Position numbers and translations under genes: made by a program
Shown: piece by piece, positions 43,519 through 52,295 of the stretch
How positions within the stretch are numbered: position 1 is the first letter of the stretch
Layout: each line of letters begins with the position of its first letter
Source of the DNA: Rheinheimera sediminis
GTDB taxonomy: Bacteria > Pseudomonadota > Gammaproteobacteria > Enterobacterales > Alteromonadaceae
Assembly: GCF_004005375.1 (NCBI RefSeq)
Contig: NZ_RZUF01000016.1
Location: forward strand, 1-64,000
Reading direction: 5' to 3'
Length of the DNA: 64,000 bases
The notes under the pieces: model-generated
Database searches by the model: none
Told to the model about the DNA's origin: nothing
Seen by the model: only the letters and a program-made list of their open reading frames with translations

Positions 43519-46434
43519 ATGATAAAATTTGCTTTGGGTCAACGTTGGATCAGCGACAGTGAGTCGGATTTAGGTTTAGGTACAGTGATCGGGCAGGAAG
43601 GCAGGATGCTGACGTTGCTGTTCCCGGCCAGTGGTGAAAACCGTCTGTACTCGATTCAGGAAGCGCCGCTGACCCGTGTCCAGTTTAACCCGGGCGATAC
43701 CGTCAAAAGTGCCGAAGGCTTCTCTGTGTTGATCAGTGAGGTGGAAAGCAAAAACGACTGTTTTATCTATCATGGCACTCGCACTGATACAGCTGAAACT
43801 GTTGCTTTGCGTGAGTTGTTCCTTGACCACTTTATCAGTTTCAGCCAGCCTCAGGACCGCATGTTCGCTGGTCAGGTCGATCGTTTTGAGACCTTTCCTC
43901 TACGTTACCAAAGCTGGCAGCACTTACATCAACAGCAACAAAGTCCATTGCAAGGCTTGGTGGGAGGCCGTATGAGCCTTATCCCACATCAGCTTTATAT
44001 CGCAGAAGAAATAGCGAAACGTCACGCCCCACGGGTGTTATTGGCCGACGAAGTGGGTTTAGGTAAAACTATTGAAGCCGGCTTAATCATTCACCAGCAG
44101 GTACTGGCAGGTTTGGCCAAACGAGTGCTGGTTATTGTGCCTGAATCGCTGCAACATCAGTGGCTGGTCGAAATGCTACGTCGTTTTAACCTGAAGTTTT
44201 CAATTTTTGATGAGGAACGCTGCGTTGAATCCTCATTGGATGGTGGTAATCCGTTCGAAACCGAACAGCTGGTACTCACCAGTCTGGAATTTCTGGTGAA
44301 AAAACGTAGCCATCATCAAAAAGCTGTCGACGCAGACTGGGATTTATTGGTGGTAGACGAAGCTCACCATTTGCAATGGAGTGAGGAAGCGAGCAGTACT
44401 GAATACCAGCGTATTGAAGAACTGGCAGAAGGCACAGCGGGTTTAATTCTGCTGACAGCAACACCGGATCAGTTAGGGCACCAGAGCCATTTTGCCCGCT
44501 TACGTTTGTTAGATCCGAATCGTTTTCATGACTATCAGGCTTTTATTGCCGAAGAACAAAGCTACAAACAAATCGCAGATTTAGCAGCTGCGGTGATGGA
44601 ACAAAGACCATTGAGTGACGCTTCAGCCGATGCTTTGACTCAGTTGTTAGCAGAAAGTGATATCAAAGCCGCCTTAGCCAGATTACAAAACTCTGCCTGT
44701 GCAACAGATGAAGTGGAGCAGGCGAAGCAAGAACTGCTGAATCAACTACTGGATCGTCACGGTACTGGCCGGATTTTATTCCGCAATAGTCGCAGCGCCA
44801 TTGCAGGTTTCCCGCAACGTCAGCCACAAGCCGTCGCGTTGCCCTTGCCTGAGCAATATAAAAATGCGTTAAAAGTACAACAGGCTTTTAATAAACAACA
44901 AAGCCTTGAACAAAAGGCCAAAGCCAGCTTGTTCCCTGAGCGGGTATTTCAGGAGTTTGAAGGCAAAGCCAGCAGTTGGTGGCAGTTTGATCCAAGGGTT
45001 GATCACCTGATCACTCTGCTAAAACAGCACAAACGCAGTAAATTTTTACTGATTTGCGCCCATGCTGACACAGCCATTGCGCTGGAAGAGGCGGTAAGGG
45101 TTCGTGAAGGTATCCGGGCTTCCGTCTTCCATGAGGGCATGACTATTGTAGAGCGGGATATGGCAGCTGCCTATTTTGCTCAGGAAGATAACAGTGCTCA
45201 AATGCTGATCTGCTCTGAAATAGGGAGTGAAGGCCGTAACTTCCAATTTGCTCATCATCTGGTGCTATTTGATTTACCACTGAATCCTGATTTACTGGAG
45301 CAACGCATTGGCCGCTTAGACCGTATTGGTCAGACCCAGAATATTCAAATTCATATCCCTTATTTTGCCGATCATCCACAGCAAGTATTACTTGAATGGT
45401 ATCAACAGGGCCTGCAGGCTCTCAGCCAGACCTGTCAAACGGGCCGATCGGTGTTTGAACAAGTGTCTACAGAGCTATTTGAGCTTCTTTGTGCCAACCT
45501 TATGGATCAAGATGCAGTTCAGGCACTTATCAGCAAAAGTGCTGAGTTGAACCAGCAGTTAAAACAAAAACTGGAGCAAGGTCGGGATAAGTTACTGGAA
45601 ATGAATAGTTCTGGTCGCGGAAAAGCGAGCGAGCTGACCAGCGCCATAGCAGCCTTAGATGACGAAACAAGACTGCCTATGTTCATGCTACGCGCCTGGG
45701 ATGTGTTGGGTGTCAATCAGGATGACAGAGGCGAAAACAGCATGGTCTTGACCATGTCAGAACATCTGCACAGCCACTACCCCATGTTAGATGATGATGG
45801 TATCAGCGTTACTTTTGACCGAGCCACAGCTTTAGCTCAGGAAGATATTCAGTTCTTAAGCTGGGATCATCCTATGGTTCAGGGCACGCTGGATATCCTC
45901 ACCAATGAGCAAATGGGTAATAGTTCTGTTGCTTTACTACCCAACAAAGCATTGCCTGCAGGCACGTATTTTGTTGAGTTTATCTTTATCGTTGAAGCCA
46001 GCGCACCAAAAGAGTTACAGCTTGGCCGTTATTTGCCCGTCACTCCGATTCGTTTGCTTTTAGAAAAAAATGGGAAGAATCTGGCTGCAAATGTTGGCTT
46101 TGAGCAGTTTAATAAACAATTGAAACCTGTAGGCAGACAACCTGCGGCCAAGATGGTGAAAGCCTTACAAAGTTTTATTCATCCGTTGATAGGAAAGGCA
46201 CAGGAACTGGCCTCTTTGCGTTTAACTGAAGTACAGCAGCAAGCTCAGCAATTGATGCAACAGAAACTTAACGCACAAATTGAGCGTTTACAGGCTTTGA
46301 GAAAGTTAAACCCCTCTGTCAGGCCAGAAGAAATTGCACATTTACAGCAACAACAACAAGACTTAACAGATTACATCAGTAAAGCAAGGTTAAAATTTGA
46401 TGCACTGAGGGTCGTGGTTGTCAGCCATGACTAA
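43519..46434 (+). CDS. RNA polymerase-associated ATPase RapA
   Basis: A 971-residue SWI2/SNF2 ATPase that recycles RNA polymerase after transcription. An N-terminal Tudor-like region (FALGQRWISDSESDLGLGTV) precedes the helicase motifs: I (DEVGLGKTIEAG, near residue 175), II (DEAHH), III (LLTATP), and VI (QRIGRLDRIGQTQ near residue 600). The C-terminal region is RapA-specific. Length equals E. coli RapA within a few residues. AGGA precedes the ATG. It is followed after 11 bases by rluA, an arrangement also found in E. coli. Confidence 0.95.
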   Translation: MIKFALGQRWISDSESDLGLGTVIGQEGRMLTLLFPASGENRLYSIQEAPLTRVQFNPGDTVKSAEGFSVLISEVESKNDCFIYHGTRTDTAETVALRELFLDHFISFSQPQDRMFAGQVDRFETFPLRYQSWQHLHQQQQSPLQGLVGGRMSLIPHQLYIAEEIAKRHAPRVLLADEVGLGKTIEAGLIIHQQVLAGLAKRVLVIVPESLQHQWLVEMLRRFNLKFSIFDEERCVESSLDGGNPFETEQLVLTSLEFLVKKRSHHQKAVDADWDLLVVDEAHHLQWSEEASSTEYQRIEELAEGTAGLILLTATPDQLGHQSHFARLRLLDPNRFHDYQAFIAEEQSYKQIADLAAAVMEQRPLSDASADALTQLLAESDIKAALARLQNSACATDEVEQAKQELLNQLLDRHGTGRILFRNSRSAIAGFPQRQPQAVALPLPEQYKNALKVQQAFNKQQSLEQKAKASLFPERVFQEFEGKASSWWQFDPRVDHLITLLKQHKRSKFLLICAHADTAIALEEAVRVREGIRASVFHEGMTIVERDMAAAYFAQEDNSAQMLICSEIGSEGRNFQFAHHLVLFDLPLNPDLLEQRIGRLDRIGQTQNIQIHIPYFADHPQQVLLEWYQQGLQALSQTCQTGRSVFEQVSTELFELLCANLMDQDAVQALISKSAELNQQLKQKLEQGRDKLLEMNSSGRGKASELTSAIAALDDETRLPMFMLRAWDVLGVNQDDRGENSMVLTMSEHLHSHYPMLDDDGISVTFDRATALAQEDIQFLSWDHPMVQGTLDILTNEQMGNSSVALLPNKALPAGTYFVEFIFIVEASAPKELQLGRYLPVTPIRLLLEKNGKNLAANVGFEQFNKQLKPVGRQPAAKMVKALQSFIHPLIGKAQELASLRLTEVQQQAQQLMQQKLNAQIERLQALRKLNPSVRPEEIAHLQQQQQDLTDYISKARLKFDALRVVVVSHD

Positions 46435-46445
46435 AAGTGAATATA

Positions 46446-47099
46446 ATGTTACTTGAATACAAGCCGCCGACAGAACCTTATCTGGATATCATCTATCAGG
46501 ACGAAGATATTCTGATTTTGAATAAACCCAGCGGTTTACTCACTGTGCCAGGTAAAGCAGCAGAACACAAAGACAGTCTGGAATACCGAGTAAGGCTGGT
46601 GTGGCCGCTCGCTCGCATAGTACATAGGTTGGATATGGCTACTTCGGGTTTGGTCATCATGGCTATGCATGCACAAAGCCAACGTGATTTAAATAAGCAG
46701 TTTGAATTACGCCAGACCAAAAAGCGTTACTTAGCCAACCTAGAGGGACAGGTATCAGTCGACAGCGGCGTGGTTGATCTACCTTTAGTATGCGACTGGC
46801 CGAACCGCCCCAAACAAATGGTCCATTTTGGATCCGGAAAGCCGTCTTTAACGTTTTTTAAGGTGCTGGAGCGAACTTCACACCAAACGAAAGTAGAGCT
46901 TATTCCCATTACCGGACGCTCGCATCAGCTAAGGGTGCATATGTTATGGCTGGGGCATCCAATACTTGGGGATAAGTTTTATGGCACTGAACAAGGACAA
47001 CGTTCAGTCACCCGGCTTCAATTGCATGCCAGATCCCTGGAGTTGAGACACCCAACATCAGGAACTGAACTGAAATTTGAAGCCGATTGCCCTTTTTAG
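46446..47099 (+). CDS. Pseudouridine synthase RluA (23S rRNA 746 / tRNA 32)
   Basis: A 217-residue enzyme isomerising U746 of 23S rRNA and U32 of several tRNAs. Motifs are NKPSGLLTVPG, HRLDMATSGLV (catalytic Asp) and ITGRSHQLRVHM. ATG 46446 is chosen since the N-terminus YKPPTEPYL then aligns with E. coli RluA; a GTG 9 bases upstream is possible. It follows rapA by 11 bases as in E. coli. Confidence 0.92.
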   Translation: MLLEYKPPTEPYLDIIYQDEDILILNKPSGLLTVPGKAAEHKDSLEYRVRLVWPLARIVHRLDMATSGLVIMAMHAQSQRDLNKQFELRQTKKRYLANLEGQVSVDSGVVDLPLVCDWPNRPKQMVHFGSGKPSLTFFKVLERTSHQTKVELIPITGRSHQLRVHMLWLGHPILGDKFYGTEQGQRSVTRLQLHARSLELRHPTSGTELKFEADCPF

Positions 47100-47285
47100 G
47101 TTCAGGGTAAAAAGGCGATTTAAAACACTGTTAACCTAAGGTTCAGTTTTTTAAGGTAAACTAGGTACTGATCTGAGTAAATTGATGGATATCGTACAAA
47201 AACTTGTAACAAAGAGCGGCTGAATTTGCTTAAAATTTTTTATGTAAATAGAACGGCCGCCGAAATTGACTCTTAGGAGATATGG

Positions 47286-48350
47286 ATGAAACTAAGTACT
47301 AGCGCAATTGCCATTATGGCAGCTTTATTGTCCTCAACTGTTTTAGCTGATAGTGCAAAGCCTGTTGTTACTGATCGTGCTTTTGGTTCAGTTTTTGCTG
47401 AATACTACCTGCCAGACACTGACAAAACTGAACGTCTTGAATGGAATTACCTGGATAAAGGCATAGGTTATGGCTTTGAGCTGGGTTACAACATTGATGA
47501 GACTTGGGCTGTGCGTTTTGAATACGCAAGGGATCGTCTGGAACAACTAACTTCTGACAACAAATTTGACGCAGACCGTTTTGGTATGGACGCGTTATAC
47601 AATGTTGCAAATACTGGTATGTACCTTGTAGCTGGTCTGAAGCATTTCGAAGTAGAAAGCAGCCGTGATACTCAAGCTGTCAACATAGGTGCAGGTTACC
47701 GTCACTATGTCGGCGAGCGCGTGTCTTTATTCGCTGAAATGAATCGTTTCCAGGGTCTGACCAACAACAGCTATGCTGATGCCAATATCAAGCTTGGTAT
47801 GTCAATGCTGTTTGGTGATGCACCAGCAGTTGCAGAACCAACCCCAGCTCCAGCGCCAGTAGCGCCTGTTGTAGTTGTTGCAGATAGCGACAAAGACGGT
47901 GTTCCTGATTCAACTGACCTGTGCCCAGGCACTCCATCTACTGACAAAGTAGATGCGACTGGTTGTTCGATCTTCACTGAAAAAGAAGTAAACTTCACGT
48001 TAAAAGCGCAGTTTGCCAATGATTCAGCTGAAATCAAACCAGAATATAACTCAGAAATCGCAGATTTAGCGGCTTTCTTAAAGCGCTTCCCTGGTACTGA
48101 TGTTGAAATCGGTGGTCACGCTTCTAACGTTGGCGGTGCTGCATACAATCTGAAATTATCAGAGCGCCGTGCTGATGCGGTAGCAAAAGTACTGTTAAAC
48201 GAGCATGGCATCAGTGCTAATCGTGTAACTGTCAAAGGCTACGGTGTTTCACGTCCAAAAGTTGCAGGTAATACTCCAGCAGCTCATGCAGCTAACCGCC
48301 GCATCGAAGCTGTAGTAACTGCAACTGTGAAAGAAAAAGTAGAGCGTTAA
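47286..48350 (+). CDS. OmpA-family outer-membrane protein
   Basis: A 354-residue protein: signal peptide (residues 1-21), N-terminal eight-strand barrel (about 30-180), a Pro/Ala/Val linker, a thrombospondin-3-like Ca site (DSDKDGVPDSTDLCPGTP), and the OmpA C-terminal peptidoglycan-binding domain (about 235-350, with HASNVGGAAYNLKLSERRA). It ties the outer membrane to the cell wall. TAGGAG lies 8 bases before the ATG, and a strong terminator follows at once, so it is a monocistronic, probably abundant protein. Confidence 0.92.
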   Translation: MKLSTSAIAIMAALLSSTVLADSAKPVVTDRAFGSVFAEYYLPDTDKTERLEWNYLDKGIGYGFELGYNIDETWAVRFEYARDRLEQLTSDNKFDADRFGMDALYNVANTGMYLVAGLKHFEVESSRDTQAVNIGAGYRHYVGERVSLFAEMNRFQGLTNNSYADANIKLGMSMLFGDAPAVAEPTPAPAPVAPVVVVADSDKDGVPDSTDLCPGTPSTDKVDATGCSIFTEKEVNFTLKAQFANDSAEIKPEYNSEIADLAAFLKRFPGTDVEIGGHASNVGGAAYNLKLSERRADAVAKVLLNEHGISANRVTVKGYGVSRPKVAGNTPAAHAANRRIEAVVTATVKEKVER

Positions 48351-48361
48351 TTTTTACGCTT

Positions 48362-48390
48362 AAAAAAACCGCCGCAAGGCGGTTTTTTTT
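48362..48390 (+). terminator. ompA terminator
   Basis: ACCGCC/GGCGGT around a GCAA tetraloop, flanked by A-rich and T8 tracts, lies 12 bp after the OmpA stop. It is a textbook intrinsic terminator. Confidence 0.93.
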
Positions 48391-48494
48391 CAGTTACATT
48401 CTGGCATTCTGCTTTTTAAGCTACTCTGTTCTATAAAGTTTTGTGCAGTGGCGCCGATATCTTGTCTAAGTCCTATCTTATAAAGCCATCTCTT

Positions 48495-49262
48495 ATGCCA
48501 TTTAAAGTTTCAGCTTTGGTAGTATTACTCAGTCTTCATGCTCAAATTGCTGAAGCTGTATCTACAGAGGAGTGGCACAAATCAGATTTAAGCTGGCAAT
48601 TACCCGCTGATGAAGTGTCAGAGCTACAGGTTGGAGATAAGAGCTTTCTGGTATTAAAAAGGGCCGCGTTTACGCCAAAGGTAAAAGGCACCATATTGTT
48701 TATTCCTGATTGGTCTCAACATGCCGCCAGCCCTAAAAATTTGAATTTACTACGAAAAGAGTTCAACGACTACGGTTGGGACACACTGGCTATCGCGGTT
48801 CCTGATGCACCAGCAGAGGACAATATAGAAGATCTGCAAAACTACAAAGATCAGCTACAACAACGTATCGAGGTCGCGATGGATAGCGCCATAATAGAAA
48901 ACACGACGGTCATTGTTATAGCGCAAGGAAGCAGCGCAGCGCTCGTCAGTCAACTTTATGCAGACAAAAAGTTAAAAGAACCCCAATCACTCATTTTGCT
49001 CGAGGCCTATTTGCCACAGGCAGAACAACAGCATGGCTTGCCTTTAGCCATAGCAAAACAGCAGGTCCCCACACTAGATTTGATGCAACAACAAGGTAAC
49101 CAACAAGTCGCTGCTCAATGGAAAAAGCGGAAACAACTAGCAATACAACAGCAAAAATTATTGTATCGACAGCGGGAAATCAGTGGACTTGTTGCTCAGG
49201 CAGAAACCCAACAACGGGTATTTAAAGAAATTTATGGCTGGTTGAGTTATCAAGGCTATTAA
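48495..49262 (+). CDS. DUF3530 family exported alpha/beta-hydrolase-like protein
   Basis: A 255-residue exported protein with a signal peptide (SALVVLLSLHAQIAEA) and an alpha/beta-hydrolase-like core: ILFIPDWSQHA and a nucleophile-elbow-like AQGSSAALV. The family is DUF3530, without known activity. The start is uncertain: ATG 48495 gives a normal signal peptide, but its Shine-Dalgarno is poor. A Gln/Lys-rich helical tail (about 195-240) is notable. Confidence 0.72.
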   Translation: MPFKVSALVVLLSLHAQIAEAVSTEEWHKSDLSWQLPADEVSELQVGDKSFLVLKRAAFTPKVKGTILFIPDWSQHAASPKNLNLLRKEFNDYGWDTLAIAVPDAPAEDNIEDLQNYKDQLQQRIEVAMDSAIIENTTVIVIAQGSSAALVSQLYADKKLKEPQSLILLEAYLPQAEQQHGLPLAIAKQQVPTLDLMQQQGNQQVAAQWKKRKQLAIQQQKLLYRQREISGLVAQAETQQRVFKEIYGWLSYQGY

Positions 49263-49347
49263 ATTGAGTTGAACTGAGGTGAAACTCAGTTCTGCGTTGC
49301 TAAAAACCAATTTATTCTCTGCCCTCGTTCAATGGAGACTCCCGACT

Positions 49348-49692
49348 ATGCCACCTGTAGTCCAGACTGTATTGTTACTCACTGCCAGTAATACTTTTAT
49401 GACTTTTGCCTGGTATGGTCATCTTAAACACTTTAAAAGCTCTGCTCTGTCTATAGCAATCGCCGTATCCTGGGGCATAGCTTTGCTTGAGTACATGCCC
49501 ATGGTACCAGCCAATAGAATAGGTCATCAGGTACTAAGCCTGGCACAGCTGAAGATCTTGCAGGAAGTCATCACTTTAAGTGTCTTTATTCCATTTGCTG
49601 TCTTCTATATGAGGGAGCCATTTAAATGGAATTACTTCTACGCCGGCTTATGTTTGCTTGGAGCTGTTTATTTTATGTTTTTCCGCGACTAG
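49348..49692 (+). CDS. DUF486 / DMT-family small membrane protein
   Basis: A 114-residue membrane protein with four helices starting MPPVVQTVLLLTASNTFMTFAWYGHL, the hallmark of DUF486, a small relative of drug/metabolite transporters. No substrate is known. ATG 49348, with GGAG 10 bases upstream, matches the family start; an upstream GTG would add 23 non-family residues. The last 4 bases overlap convergent djlA. Confidence 0.85.
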   Translation: MPPVVQTVLLLTASNTFMTFAWYGHLKHFKSSALSIAIAVSWGIALLEYMPMVPANRIGHQVLSLAQLKILQEVITLSVFIPFAVFYMREPFKWNYFYAGLCLLGAVYFMFFRD

Positions 49693-50489
49693 GCTCTGTG
49701 CTTACGTATTAACTCATAAGCAGCCTGAATATCCTGAGTTTTTTGCTTTGCAACATCCATCAGCTCGGGCGGTAAGCCCTGTGACATTAATTTATCCGGA
49801 TGATGCTGCGCCATCAGCTTTTTGTAGGCTTTTTTCAATTGAGTTTCAGAGCAGGCTGAACTGAGCCCTAATACGTTATAGGCATCCGTCAGACGATGCC
49901 CTGTCTCAGCAGTTCCACTGTGGTTACTTTTAGCAAAACGAGCTTCTGCTTCATACCTATTGAGCATATGTTCAAACTGAGTCTGATTAATACCTAATGC
50001 AGATGCTACCTGAGCTAGTATTTTCTGCTCTGCCTTGCTTAGATCTAAGTCGACATAAGCTGTGCTAATTTGAATTTCAAGAAACATCAGCAACAGATCG
50101 GATCTTGCCCTGAATACTGACTTAAACTCAGCCAACTGCTCAACTAGCGGAAAATCAGCCTGTTTACCATCGCGAAAAGCGGCTTGAGCTTCTTGTTTTT
50201 GTGTTGCAGTTAAACCCAGTTGCTCCATAAAAACAGTAGCTTGCTGAATATGGGATTGGGTGACAACTCCATTTGACTTTGCAACATGCCCCATCACTGC
50301 AAAAGTGTTATACCGAAAAATACCCTGAGCCTCTGCAGAGTCCCTTGAAAAAGCGCTGAACCCACCCTGTCTGGCAAATATTCCTCCGTAAGATTTGTCA
50401 AACCAGTGACCTATTAATAAACCTATAAAAAAACCAGGAATTTTCAGCAACGCCATACCAAAAAGCGCCCCCAGAATTTTACCCCACAT
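49689..50489 (-). CDS. Co-chaperone DjlA
   Basis: A 266-residue membrane-anchored J-protein: an N-terminal Gly-rich TM (ILGALFGMALLKIPGFFIGLLIG), a TerB-like helical domain (about 50-185), and a C-terminal J domain (about 200-266) with the DnaK-stimulating HPD in MAQHHPDK. It recruits DnaK to the inner membrane. It overlaps the end of murU by 11 bases, a conserved arrangement with the lptD locus. Confidence 0.93.
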   Translation of the reverse strand: MWGKILGALFGMALLKIPGFFIGLLIGHWFDKSYGGIFARQGGFSAFSRDSAEAQGIFRYNTFAVMGHVAKSNGVVTQSHIQQATVFMEQLGLTATQKQEAQAAFRDGKQADFPLVEQLAEFKSVFRARSDLLLMFLEIQISTAYVDLDLSKAEQKILAQVASALGINQTQFEHMLNRYEAEARFAKSNHSGTAETGHRLTDAYNVLGLSSACSETQLKKAYKKLMAQHHPDKLMSQGLPPELMDVAKQKTQDIQAAYELIRKHRA

Positions 50490-51162
50490 GTGTTGACTCC
50501 AATTGCGCTGATAATTCAGTCAGCCGCTGTACAGTCCCAATGTCATGCCACTGCCCCTGATACAGCTCTGCCGTCACTTGATGTTGTGCCATAGCATCAC
50601 GCAGATAAGGTGCTAATTTTTGTTTGCCTTCAGCCACCACACTGAAGAACTCAGGGCGATAAACAGCTATGCCACTGAACGTAAAACACTGTGTCGCTTC
50701 GGCCAGTGCCAAACCCTCTGCGCTGATACCAAAGTCACCTTTAGGATGCTGCAAAGGATTCGGTACTAACACCAGATGAGCAAGAATGCCGGGGGCTAGT
50801 TTATTCATCAGGCGCTGATAGGGGTAATCACTGAACACATCGCCATTGACTACAATAAAAGGCTCATCCCCTAACAGAACCAAGGCCTTTTTTATTCCAC
50901 CTGCAGTTTCTAAACCTTCAGTACCTTCGTCGGAGTAACTGATGCTGATACCAAACTGTTCGCCTGTTCCCAAGTGTTGCGGCAGTAAATGTCCCAGCCA
51001 AGCATGGTTAATCACTATATGCCGCACAGCAGATTTACTCAGGGCTTCGAGGTGATAGTGGATCAATGGTTTACCGGCCACGGCAAGTAAAGGCTTAGGT
51101 AACAGATCGGTTAAAGGTCGCATCCGTTCACCACGACCTGCAGCCAGTATCATTGCTTTCAT
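50479..51162 (-). CDS. MurNAc-1-phosphate uridylyltransferase MurU
   Basis: A 227-residue nucleotidyltransferase with the signature AMILAAGRGERMRPLTDLLPKP in its first 25 residues and VVNGDVFSD. With AmgK it makes UDP-MurNAc from recovered MurNAc, bypassing MurA and so lowering fosfomycin sensitivity. It follows amgK by one base and overlaps djlA. Enterobacteria lack this pathway, consistent with a non-enteric host. Confidence 0.9.
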   Translation of the reverse strand: MKAMILAAGRGERMRPLTDLLPKPLLAVAGKPLIHYHLEALSKSAVRHIVINHAWLGHLLPQHLGTGEQFGISISYSDEGTEGLETAGGIKKALVLLGDEPFIVVNGDVFSDYPYQRLMNKLAPGILAHLVLVPNPLQHPKGDFGISAEGLALAEATQCFTFSGIAVYRPEFFSVVAEGKQKLAPYLRDAMAQHQVTAELYQGQWHDIGTVQRLTELSAQLESTHVG

Positions 51163-51163
51163 C

Positions 51164-52165
51164 TCAGGCTTGAGCCTCCAGTACAGGTTTGATCTTATTT
51201 TTCAGCCATAGATCCAGCTCCTGCAACTCAGGGTAATGCTGGGTCACCTCCAGCACATACTCGAACACGCGAGGTAAATCAGCCATATACCCTGATTTGC
51301 CATCTCGATGGTATAAGCGGCAAAAAATACCACACACTTTAATATGCCGCTGCAACCCCATCCAATCAAACCAAAGCTGAAACTGTTCAGCACTGATCTC
51401 TTCAGACAACTCAGCTTGCCGTTGCAAATCACAATAAAACTCATGGCCCCATGCCAACACCAGTTCTGTTGACCACTTGATATAACAATCCTTCAACAAA
51501 GACACGGCATCATAAGTCACAGGGCCAGTCACCAGATCCTGAAAATCAATGACCGCCAAACTACCATCTTGTTGTAGCATCAAATTACGAGCATGATAAT
51601 CCCGATGCATGCCAGCCTGAGGCTGCTGCAGAGCTGTATTGGCAAGCAACTGAAAATGTCGCTGCAACATGGCTTGTTCTTGTTCGCTGAGCGTCAGCTG
51701 GAGATGCTTGTGCACAAACCAATCAGTAAAAATTTGCATTTCCCGCATCAAAAATGCCTGATCAAATACAGGTAAAGGCCCGTCAGTTGTAGCTGTTATA
51801 GTGCGGATCTGAGCTAATTGCGCCAGCGCCTGACGATACAAAGCAGGTGCTGTTTCCTGAGTTAATTCAGTTAATAACAAGGTGTCACCCAAATCACTCA
51901 AGATCAATAAACCCTGTTGAATGTCCTGTGCAATAATCTGAGGAACGCGCAATCCTGCTTGTACACAAGCTTGTTGAGTGGCCACAAAACGGCCGCAATC
52001 CTCGGCAGGCGTCGGGGCATCCATCAAAATATAGCTGTTTTGTGCTACAGAAAAACGAAAGTAACGTCTGAAGCTGGCATCTCCGGTAATAGGCTCGAGG
52101 CAAATAGCTTCACCAGGAAAACAGGCTGTCAAAAAACATTGAATGAACTGCATTCGATCTGCCAC
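51164..52165 (-). CDS. MurNAc/GlcNAc anomeric kinase AmgK
   Basis: A 333-residue kinase of the aminoglycoside-phosphotransferase fold: GDASFRRYFR nucleotide loop, the Brenner motif MHRDYHARNLML and metal-binding VIDFQDLVTGP. It phosphorylates MurNAc at C1 for MurU. GTG 52165 has GAGGG at ideal spacing, so I prefer it over the two ATGs upstream that lie within or before that site. It is divergent from lptD with 130 bp between. Confidence 0.9.
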   Translation of the reverse strand: MADRMQFIQCFLTACFPGEAICLEPITGDASFRRYFRFSVAQNSYILMDAPTPAEDCGRFVATQQACVQAGLRVPQIIAQDIQQGLLILSDLGDTLLLTELTQETAPALYRQALAQLAQIRTITATTDGPLPVFDQAFLMREMQIFTDWFVHKHLQLTLSEQEQAMLQRHFQLLANTALQQPQAGMHRDYHARNLMLQQDGSLAVIDFQDLVTGPVTYDAVSLLKDCYIKWSTELVLAWGHEFYCDLQRQAELSEEISAEQFQLWFDWMGLQRHIKVCGIFCRLYHRDGKSGYMADLPRVFEYVLEVTQHYPELQELDLWLKNKIKPVLEAQA

Positions 52166-52295
52166 AAGATCCCTCATCATCAGATTAAAGCCAGCACTAT
52201 AACGGATTAGCAGGATCGGGAAAATTGATTTATTATAGCCAACCTGGTGTTCCAGCCCTTTTCACCTGTTTCACATAGTGTACTAAGTAGGTTGC